Of a stretch of DNA of 5,042 nt, positions 1 through 4,009 are shown one piece after another. The position numbers were made by a program, and so were the translations under genes. The DNA comes from Aquirhabdus sp. Its GTDB lineage: Bacteria; Pseudomonadota; Gammaproteobacteria; Pseudomonadales; Moraxellaceae. The notes under the pieces are model-generated. The model was not told where the DNA came from, searched no databases, and worked only from the letters and a program-made list of their open reading frames with translations. Location: positions 1-5,042 of the forward strand of contig JASLJP010000260.1 in assembly GCA_030152425.1 (NCBI GenBank), in the 5' to 3' direction. Every line of letters starts with the position of its first letter. The stretch's first letter is position 1.

Positions 1-1166
1 GGCTTGACCACGATGCGCTTCATCTTAAAGCCATCGCCCTCTTCAAGCGTGGTATAGGTGCCCCACGGACGGTTGACGGTGCGGTGGAGCTGATAGGCTT
101 CATGCTTGATCGATTTGAGATGGGTGACGACTTTTTTGACGTCTTGTACATTCTTGCGATCCGCGATCAACAGCGCATCTGGCGTGTCGATGATGACCAG
201 ATTTTCGGTGCCCACGGTGGCAATGATACGGTTGGTGTCGCTTTTGATATAGCAGTTGCTGCTGTCGATCATGATGGCTTCAGAGTCACAGGTGACCTGA
301 TTGCCACGCTCATCCGCGGGGGTCAGTTCACTCATGGCATTCCACGAGCCGATATCGCTCCAGCCGATATCACAGGCGACGACTGATACGATGTCTGATT
401 TTTCCATCAGCGCATAGTCGATGGAGATGTCTTCAACCGCGGAGAACTCCAGCTCTGGTAGCTCCAGCTCACGGCTGGTCGCATTTTCGGCAGGGGAGGT
501 GATGCATTTGCGTACGGCTTGCATCACTGAAGGCGCATGGCGCTCCAGCTCGGCGATCAGGGTGCCTGCAGTAAAGCAGAACATGCCTGCATTCCACAGA
601 TAGCCCGCATCGACGTAGGTTTGGGCATCAGTCAGATTTGGTTTTTCGATAAAGCGGACGACATCATTGCCGTTGGATTCGATATAGCCAAAACCGGTCT
701 CGGCATGGGTCGGTCGGATACCGAAGGTTACGATACGCCCTGCTTTCGCCAAGCCCATCGCTTCAGTCACTGCATCTTGGAAGCCTTGGGTTTTTTGAAT
801 CAAATGGTCTGCAGGCAGCACCAGCATGATGGCGTCATCGCCAAATTTTTGCGCGACATACAGGGCGCTGACCGCGATGGCAGGCGCGGTATTGCGGCCG
901 ACCGGCTCTAGAATAAAATGCTGCTGGCTCTTGATCGCGTTTGACTTTCTGAGATCGGCGTAGTCGTCTAAGGTCAGGAAGTAGGTGTCTTTGTTGATCA
1001 CGGTGACAACATTTTCAACGCTGTTCAGGTTCACGGCACGCAAGAACGTCTTTTGGATCAAAGAATGCTGGTCAAGTTTGATGAATGGCTTAGGATGTAG
1101 TTCGCGGGAAACTGGCCAGAGACGGGAGCCTGCACCACCACAAATAATGACGGGAACCAAAACCAT
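1..1166 (-). CDS. manC: Mannose-1-phosphate guanylyltransferase / mannose-6-phosphate isomerase, 3' end cut by window edge
   Basis: Makes GDP-mannose from mannose-1-phosphate and GTP in the cytoplasm. In bifunctional family members a C-terminal cupin domain also isomerises fructose-6-phosphate to mannose-6-phosphate; GDP-mannose feeds capsule, O-antigen or exopolysaccharide synthesis. I translated the strand by hand: 388 whole codons are open without interruption. The nucleotidyltransferase signature GGAGSRLWP is at residues 10-18 with PKPF at 25-28, followed by EPVGRNTAPA (87-96), VLPADH (116-121), FIEKP (172-176), WNAGMF (191-196) and GWSDIGSW (268-275). The linker to the cupin begins around RPWGTY (366-371), and the window ends at KRIVVKP, just before the usual metal-binding histidines. 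About 80-90 residues are missing compared with the usual 470-480. The ATG has an AGGTG ribosome site at 1173-1177, six bases away, and a TAG lies in frame just upstream. The gene stands alone behind a long leader. Identification is firm; presence of the isomerase active site cannot be checked here. Confidence 0.96.
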   Translation of the reverse strand, partial: MVLVPVIICGGAGSRLWPVSRELHPKPFIKLDQHSLIQKTFLRAVNLNSVENVVTVINKDTYFLTLDDYADLRKSNAIKSQQHFILEPVGRNTAPAIAVSALYVAQKFGDDAIMLVLPADHLIQKTQGFQDAVTEAMGLAKAGRIVTFGIRPTHAETGFGYIESNGNDVVRFIEKPNLTDAQTYVDAGYLWNAGMFCFTAGTLIAELERHAPSVMQAVRKCITSPAENATSRELELPELEFSAVEDISIDYALMEKSDIVSVVACDIGWSDIGSWNAMSELTPADERGNQVTCDSEAIMIDSSNCYIKSDTNRIIATVGTENLVIIDTPDALLIADRKNVQDVKKVVTHLKSIKHEAYQLHRTVNRPWGTYTTLEEGDGFKMKRIVVK

Positions 1167-1187
1167 TATCGACACCTACCTAATAAT

Positions 1188-1261
1188 AAAAAATAAAAAT
1201 TCGTTTGTTAAAAAAAATCGAAAAACGTCACAAAAAATGTGCGACAAGCGAGATGCAAAAA
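1188..1261. other. Phased A-tracts in the manC leader (probable curved DNA)
   Basis: Runs of five to eight A on the plus strand lie at 1188-1193, 1195-1199, 1210-1217, 1221-1225, 1232-1237 and 1257-1261. Several centres are about one or two helical turns apart (1190.5, 1213.5, 1223, 1234.5), the arrangement that bends DNA. The tract lies between the candidate manC promoter and its start codon and is far more AT-rich than its surroundings. Binding by a nucleoid protein such as H-NS is an inference. Confidence 0.4.
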
Positions 1262-1271
1262 GCATGCAAAA
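1253..1271 (+). repeat. Two direct copies of ATGCAAAA, 11 bp apart
   Basis: ATGCAAAA occurs at 1253-1260 and again at 1264-1271. The start-to-start distance is 11 bp, about one helical turn, so both copies face the same side of the helix. They lie in the manC leader near the A-tracts. They could be tandem protein-binding half-sites, or chance in an A-rich region. Confidence 0.4.
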
Positions 1272-1327
1272 GAAGCCCCCAGCGGGCATGTGCGCTTAAA
1301 ATTCTTTAGGAAAGCGCCGCAGCGCAT

Positions 1328-1356
1328 ATAGTAAAGGATCGCACTGCTTTTGTAAT
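1328..1356 (-). promoter_or_regulatory. Candidate sigma-70-type promoter for manC
   Basis: On the minus strand, ATTACA (1351-1356, 4 of 6 to the -35 consensus) and TACTAT (1328-1333, 4 of 6 to the -10) are separated by exactly 17 bases. Transcription would start near 1321, giving a leader of about 155 bases before the manC ATG. Both boxes are weak, which would suit an activated or repressed promoter. This is the best pair I found in the gap, not a certain assignment. Confidence 0.33.
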
Positions 1357-1388
1357 AGCCAATTAACAGAATTACGACCAAGCACCGA

Positions 1389-1411
1389 AAGTTGGCAGTT
1401 TTTGCCAACTT
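1389..1411. repeat. Perfect inverted repeat, 9-bp arms and 5-base spacer, upstream of manC
   Basis: AAGTTGGCA (1389-1397) is mirrored exactly by TGCCAACTT (1403-1411) around GTTTT. It lies about 33 bp upstream of the candidate manC -35. No T-run follows on either strand, so it is not a standard terminator. Perfect symmetry with a short spacer suits a dimeric repressor or activator operator; the protein is unknown. Confidence 0.5.
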
Positions 1412-1415
1412 ATGC

Positions 1416-1433
1416 ACATTTTGTACAAGATGT
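1416..1433. repeat. Near-perfect 18-bp palindrome centred on TTGTACAA
   Basis: The 18 bases at 1416-1433 have a perfect 8-bp core, TTGTACAA (1421-1428), flanked by ACAT and ATGT. Only the pair 1420/1429 breaks the symmetry. It begins four bases after the neighbouring 1389-1411 inverted repeat. Together they look like two operator-like sites in the manC upstream region, also close to the start of the putative plus-strand transcript. Confidence 0.45.
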
Positions 1434-1495
1434 ACGGTTGCTTTGACATACGCTTACACAGACCCGACAGCGCTGCAACACAGGGGATGACACGA

Positions 1496-1531
1496 ATGCC
1501 TATACTGCACAGGTCCCCCAAAGACAAGTAA
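1496..1531 (+). CDS. Possible 11-codon small ORF (unrecognised)
   Basis: ATG at 1496 opens 11 codons reading MPILHRSPKDK, with TAA at 1529-1531. AGGGG at 1482-1486 is a plausible ribosome site nine bases upstream, and a strong terminator begins 12 bases after the stop. The peptide is basic and hydrophilic and I recognise no family. An ORF this short is easily random; the case rests on the ribosome site, ORF and terminator being lined up on a strand with no other gene nearby. If the TATACT box at 1501 is the promoter, this ORF would not be transcribed, so it and the small RNA are competing readings. Confidence 0.15.
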   Translation: MPILHRSPKDK

Positions 1532-1570
1532 GACCCCTTTTCAGTCCGCCTCCCCAGGCGGACTTTTTTT
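1513..1570 (+). ncRNA. Candidate small RNA ending at an orphan terminator
   Basis: A strong plus-strand terminator ends at 1570, yet manC and bfr on either side are on the minus strand, so some short plus-strand transcript is implied. TATACT (1501-1506) matches the -10 consensus at 5 of 6 and would start transcription at the G bases around 1512-1513, giving an RNA of about 58 bases. No good -35 is visible (AACACA at 1477-1482 with 18-bp spacing is the best). The RNA would carry three C-rich boxes: TCCCCC (1514-1519), ACCCC (1533-1537) and CCCC in the terminator loop (1552-1555). Such boxes could pair with G-rich ribosome sites, which is inference. A longer transcript starting further upstream is equally possible. 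Confidence 0.35.
1543..1570 (+). terminator. Strong rho-independent terminator, plus strand, with no upstream plus-strand gene
   Basis: AGTCCGCCT (1543-1551) pairs perfectly with AGGCGGACT (1556-1564) around a CCCC loop, followed by a T-run to 1570. On the opposite strand no T-run follows the stem, so it acts on plus-strand transcripts. It is the main evidence for a short gene in the bfr-manC gap. Confidence 0.85.
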
Positions 1571-1629
1571 ATGCCGCCATGATCATAGCGTCTTTGAATG
1601 ATGAAACGATGAAACTTGCCCTACAAGGC

Positions 1630-1662
1630 AAAAAAAGACGCCCACAAACTGGGGCGTCTTTT
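1630..1662 (-). terminator. Rho-independent terminator of bfr
   Basis: Read on the minus strand, an 11-bp perfect stem (1652-1662 with 1633-1643, core GACGCCC/GGGCGTC) encloses an eight-base loop and runs into seven T (1630-1636). It begins 26 bases past the bfr stop codon. On the plus strand only four T follow the stem, so activity in that direction should be weaker. Confidence 0.9.
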
Positions 1663-1688
1663 GGTACAGCAAAATCGAGGGGTGTGAT

Positions 1689-2180
1689 TTAGTCGTCGTT
1701 GGACGCACCACCGATCTGCAGTTGGGTATAGTTTTGGATGCCGATCCGTTCGATCAGCTCCAGCTGTGTTTGCAGCCAGTCGATATGCTCTTCTTCGCTT
1801 TCCAGAATGCTGTTAAACAGATCGCGTGACACATAGTCACGGACTTTTTCACAGTGTTCGATGGCGTCTTTCAGGTCGGGGTGGGCTTGCATTTCCATAC
1901 CCAGATCAGAGGTCAGGATTTCTTTGACGTCTTCGCCGATATGGAGCTTGCCAAGTTGTTGCAGGTTAGGAATCCCTTCTAAAAACAAAATGCGCTCGAT
2001 CAGGCGATCGGCGTGTTTCATTTCATCAATCGACTCAGCCCATTCATGTTCAGCGAGTTTGGTGATGCCCCAATTTTTAAACATTTTGGAGTGCAGAAAG
2101 TATTGGTTGATGGCCGTCAGCTCGTTGAGCAGGACTTTGTTCAAGTATGCAATGACTTGTGGATCGCCGCGTAATGCCAT
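1689..2180 (-). CDS. bfr: Bacterioferritin (heme-containing ferritin)
   Basis: Oxidises Fe(II) and stores the Fe(III) mineral inside a 24-subunit cytoplasmic shell, buffering iron and limiting Fenton chemistry. The 163 residues match the family length (about 158). All ferroxidase ligands are present by alignment with the E. coli protein: E20, E53, H56, E96, E129 and H132. M54 corresponds to the heme-ligating Met52, so this is a true heme-binding Bfr subunit rather than a degenerate partner. Typical blocks are NELTAINQYFLH (19-30), ESIDEMKHADR (49-59) and EEEHIDWL (129-136). The ATG is preceded by AGGAGC at 2189-2194, eight bases away, which fixes a start two residues longer than in E. coli. 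It is monocistronic: gaps and terminators lie on both sides. No ferredoxin partner (bfd) is visible. I found no convincing Fur box upstream. Confidence 0.97.
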   Translation of the reverse strand: MALRGDPQVIAYLNKVLLNELTAINQYFLHSKMFKNWGITKLAEHEWAESIDEMKHADRLIERILFLEGIPNLQQLGKLHIGEDVKEILTSDLGMEMQAHPDLKDAIEHCEKVRDYVSRDLFNSILESEEEHIDWLQTQLELIERIGIQNYTQLQIGGASNDD

Positions 2181-2406
2181 GATGGAATGCTCCTATTGTT
2201 TTTTAATGTCTGTCGCAAGTACAGGGTTGGCGACGTGTGTCCCTACCGATATGAGAATTGAAAAAAGCGTCATGCAATAAGCATAAAACAAATTAAAATC
2301 AATTGTTGAGGAGAATTGTGACTATCAAGAATAAGACGCAAGCCGCGATTTATTCACAGGTGGGAGTGATTCTAATTTAGGTGATTTAGCCGTGCGATAC
2401 CGGCGT
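2181..2406. other. Intergenic region upstream of bfr; no gene supported
   Basis: These 226 bases hold the bfr leader and presumably its promoter, but I could not settle on a minus-strand -35/-10 pair. The middle (about 2255-2310) is AT-rich and contains a small inverted repeat, ATGC-AATAA-GCAT (2272-2284). On the plus strand TTGAAA (2258-2263) and CATAAA (2282-2287), 18 bases apart, form a weak promoter-like pair. A 20-codon GTG ORF (2318-2380) lies beyond it behind GAGGAG, but the spacing to the start is only four bases. Confidence 0.5.
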
Positions 2407-2429
2407 AAAAAAGGGCGGAAACCCGCCCT
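2407..2429 (-). terminator. Rho-independent terminator of the yajQ-DUF4442 transcript
   Basis: On the minus strand AGGGCGG (2423-2429) pairs with CCGCCCT (2412-2418) around a four-base loop and is followed by six T (2407-2412). It begins 15 bases after the stop codon of the DUF4442 gene. The plus-strand reading is followed only by TG and four T, so it is mainly one-directional. Confidence 0.88.
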
Positions 2430-2444
2430 GTTTTGCTGGATCAA

Positions 2445-2945
2445 TTACGCAGTTTTTTTGCGTTTGACGACCCATGCCCAGACCATTTCACACTCGACTG
2501 GGCTTTGACCTGTTTCATCGGTAATGATGCAGTTGACGGTTACTTCGCCTTTCGGGTTGCTGCGGATTTCTTCGCGTTGGCTCGGGGTCAGTGTTGCCAC
2601 GGCAGTCATATTGCCTTTGGCCAGTTTTTTGTATTCCAGCTTCATGGATTTGATCAGCACCATGCCTTCGCCATCAGCCAGATTCATCGCGACGACAAAA
2701 CCGGTTGCGGTCTCGGCGATCAAGCCCATCGCCACAGCGTGGACGCTGTTGATGTGGTTTTGCACTGCGCGGCGGTTTTTGATGGTGCAGATGACTTTTT
2801 CAGCAGTCAGCAGCTCGTAGCGCACACCGGAGGTGCCGACGAACGGCACGACCTTGCCAAAGGTAGTGGACAAAAATGCAGTGCGCAGGCCAGCGGGCAG
2901 TTTGTTGGCGGCATTGGCGATGGTGGCGATTAAATTTCTACTCAT
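2445..2945 (-). CDS. DUF4442-family hotdog-fold protein, probable thioesterase-like
   Basis: A 166-residue protein of the hotdog-fold DUF4442 family, which is related to PaaI-type acyl-CoA thioesterases; the physiological substrate is not known. Visible family features are the segment RRAVQNHINSVHAVAM (58-73), with N63, H64 and H69 in the region where hotdog enzymes place catalytic and substrate-contacting residues, followed by E78 at the end of the central helix. The N-terminal NKLPAGLRTAFLSTTFGKVVPF (14-35) is typical of the family's leading helices. There is no signal peptide or membrane segment, so it is cytoplasmic. The ATG has only a modest ribosome site (GAGAG, 2953-2957, seven bases away). 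It lies 48 bases after yajQ with no terminator between, so the two are probably co-transcribed, and a strong hairpin follows. Fold assignment is good; enzymatic activity is inferred. Confidence 0.85.
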   Translation of the reverse strand: MSRNLIATIANAANKLPAGLRTAFLSTTFGKVVPFVGTSGVRYELLTAEKVICTIKNRRAVQNHINSVHAVAMGLIAETATGFVVAMNLADGEGMVLIKSMKLEYKKLAKGNMTAVATLTPSQREEIRSNPKGEVTVNCIITDETGQSPVECEMVWAWVVKRKKTA

Positions 2946-2993
2946 GATGATGCTCTCATTGATCCTTGTGATGGGGCTTACGCTGTACCAGTA

Positions 2994-3482
2994 TCAGTCT
3001 TTGAAGTTGTTGAACTGAACCGGCAGACCAAACTGCTGTTCTTTCAAATACGCCATGACTTGTTGCAAGGTGTCGCGTTTTTTATCGGTGACACGGATTT
3101 TGTCGCCTTGGATTGAAGATTGCACTTTAATGCCGCTTTCTTTAATGGCTTTATTAATCTTTTTTGCGCTATCAGAGTCAAGACCGTCTTTGAGTTTGAT
3201 CAGTTGGGTAATGAATTTACCCGAGGCGGTCATGTCTTGTGGGTCTAGGCTTTGGATATCGACCTTACGTTTGGTCAGATGGTTTTCCAGCATGGCGTAG
3301 ACGTTTTCCACTTGGAAGTCGCTTTCACCTTTGATTTTGATTTCTTTGGCTTTCTCGTTCAGCTCGATGCTGACTTCGCTGCCGCGAAAGTCGAAGCGGG
3401 TCTGGATTTCTTTTTGGGTGTTTTGCACCGCATGATTGAGTTCAAACAGCTCTAGTTCGGAGACGATATCGAGTGATGGCAT
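2994..3482 (-). CDS. yajQ: YajQ family nucleotide-binding protein (UPF0234)
   Basis: A 162-residue cytoplasmic protein of the YajQ family, two ferredoxin-like domains that bind nucleotides. In Xanthomonas a homologue is reported to bind cyclic di-GMP and control virulence genes; other members bind nucleic acids. The role here is not known. Nearly the whole chain matches the family: PSLDIVSELELFELNHAV at the N-terminus, RFDFRGSEVSIEL in the first domain, GKFITQLIKLKDGLDSD in the middle, and a highly conserved C-terminal half ending in VQFNNFKD. I chose the ATG at 3482, not the in-frame ATG at 3590. It gives the family length (E. coli 163) and the conserved MPS start, has AGGT six bases upstream (3489-3492), and sits about 27 bases below a perfect extended -10, which the longer form would run through. 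Confidence 0.96.
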   Translation of the reverse strand: MPSLDIVSELELFELNHAVQNTQKEIQTRFDFRGSEVSIELNEKAKEIKIKGESDFQVENVYAMLENHLTKRKVDIQSLDPQDMTASGKFITQLIKLKDGLDSDSAKKINKAIKESGIKVQSSIQGDKIRVTDKKRDTLQQVMAYLKEQQFGLPVQFNNFKD

Positions 3483-3515
3483 GGCGTAACCTATCGCGTT
3501 AAATTGAATGGCGGC

Positions 3516-3524
3516 ATTATAGCA
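3516..3524 (-). promoter_or_regulatory. Extended -10 promoter of yajQ
   Basis: On the minus strand TGCTATAAT (3524 to 3516) is a perfect extended -10 (TGn plus TATAAT). The predicted start is near 3509, about 27 bases before the yajQ ATG. The -35 is poor, as is usual for extended -10 promoters. The element overlaps an 11-bp palindrome, AGCAAATTGCT (3521-3531). Confidence 0.75.
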
Positions 3525-3541
3525 AATTGCTACCAAAGCGT

Positions 3542-3553
3542 GTTTGATCAAAC
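3542..3553. repeat. Perfect 12-bp palindrome between divergent promoters
   Basis: GTTTGATCAAAC is its own reverse complement. It covers the -35 box of the rhodanese promoter and lies about 18 bp upstream of the yajQ extended -10, so a bound dimer could affect both genes. It resembles an FNR half-site pair (TTGAT/ATCAA) but lacks the four-base spacer, so it is not an FNR box. Chance cannot be excluded. Confidence 0.4.
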
Positions 3554-3571
3554 GTATAGGCGGGGTAAAAT
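3544..3571 (+). promoter_or_regulatory. Sigma-70-type promoter for the rhodanese gene (and probably dinB)
   Basis: TTGATC (3544-3549, 4 of 6 to the -35 consensus) and TAAAAT (3566-3571, 5 of 6 to the -10) are 16 bases apart. Transcription would begin near 3578, leaving a leader of about 30 bases that contains the strong ribosome site GAAGGAG. No separate dinB promoter and no LexA-like site is visible, so this may drive both genes. Confidence 0.65.
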
Positions 3572-3607
3572 AGAGGACATCGGAATACACACTGAAGGAG
3601 CGCTGTC

Positions 3608-3937
3608 ATGATCCGCCAATTACCGGTTACCGACCTTCCTGCCATCAAGCTTGAGCATCCTAATCCTCAGGTCTGGGACGTGCGCGATCCGGCACTTTAC
3701 GCCGCAGGCCACCTCAAAGGTGCGGTCAATCACCCCATCGATCAGCTCAGTGTCAGTTCTCTGGATAGCTTCCCCAAGGGTGAGCCATTGTTTGTGCTGT
3801 GCGGCGGCGGCAGTAAGGCAGGGCGTGCCATCGCCATGCTCGAGTCGCTCGATCCCACGCGCGACTATGTTGAGCTGACTGGCGGTACTCGCGCCGCGAT
3901 CGCGGCAGGTCTGCCGATCGCCGTAAAAAACCACTAA
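3608..3937 (+). CDS. Single-domain rhodanese-like protein
   Basis: A 109-residue cytoplasmic rhodanese domain of the size of GlpE-type sulfurtransferases, which carry sulfane sulfur as a cysteine persulfide and pass it to cyanide or thiol acceptors. Family marks in order are VWDVRD (22-27), YAAGHLKGAVNHP (31-43), and the active-site loop LCGGGSKAGRA (64-74) with the catalytic cysteine C65. The loop has K at C+5 and A at C+6 where RS is common, so substrate preference may differ from thiosulfate sulfurtransferases. A GGTRA turn near the C-terminus is also typical. The start is well supported: GAAGGAG (3594-3600) is seven bases before the ATG, downstream of a readable promoter. The gene diverges from yajQ and is followed, in the same reading frame, by dinB. 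The physiological sulfur donor and acceptor are not known. Confidence 0.9.
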   Translation: MIRQLPVTDLPAIKLEHPNPQVWDVRDPALYAAGHLKGAVNHPIDQLSVSSLDSFPKGEPLFVLCGGGSKAGRAIAMLESLDPTRDYVELTGGTRAAIAAGLPIAVKNH

Positions 3938-4009
3938 ACCATCGGGGCGTACGCCATCAGCCTGATCCTTGCTCCGGACAGTTCACCGCGCAAGATCATC
4001 CATATCGAT
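3938..4009 (+). other. In-frame 5' extension of dinB without a standard start codon
   Basis: The 24 codons between the rhodanese TAA and the first dinB ATG are open in the dinB frame. The last seven read RKIIHID (3989-4009), the conserved first strand of Pol IV; the final Asp matches the E. coli metal ligand D8. The codon where Met normally stands (3986-3988) is CCG. No ATG, GTG or TTG occurs in this frame here. Candidate non-standard starts are CTG at 3962 and several ATC codons. GGGG at 3944-3947 is the only ribosome-site-like sequence, eight bases before the ATC at 3956. Confidence 0.8.

Noticed and set aside
84..911. Plus-strand ORFs opposite manC, and similar long ORFs opposite bfr, yajQ, the DUF4442 gene and dinB
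   Set aside because: They are shadows on the other strand of well-supported genes, with no family signatures or ribosome sites of their own.
1225..1245. CRP/Vfr site in the manC leader
   Set aside because: Only one TGTGA half is good on the minus strand; the second half matches poorly, and the position is downstream of the predicted start.
1394..1405. Sigma-54 (-24/-12) promoter in the TTGGCA...TTGCC region
   Set aside because: The GG and GC doublets are separated by eight bases instead of the required ten.
1208..1417. 69-codon minus-strand ORF between the palindromes and manC
   Set aside because: No ribosome site before its ATG, its C-terminal Phe-rich end simply reflects the A-tracts, and it runs across the predicted manC promoter.
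1443..1448. Perfect TTGACA as the -35 of a plus-strand promoter
   Set aside because: No -10-like hexamer occurs 16-18 bases downstream (the bases there are GACAGC and similar), so it is not called on its own.
2240..2320. Fur box upstream of bfr
   Set aside because: The AT-rich segments (for example around GAGAATTG) do not keep the inverted GATAAT hexamer pattern well enough.
2318..2380. 20-codon plus-strand ORF starting with GTG after GAGGAG
   Set aside because: Spacing between the ribosome site and the GTG is only four bases, the promoter-like pair is weak and no terminator follows.
3483..3590. 36-residue N-terminal extension of YajQ from the upstream in-frame ATG
   Set aside because: It would cross the perfect extended -10 of yajQ, has no family similarity, and makes the protein longer than known members. 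The ATG at 3482 has a ribosome site.
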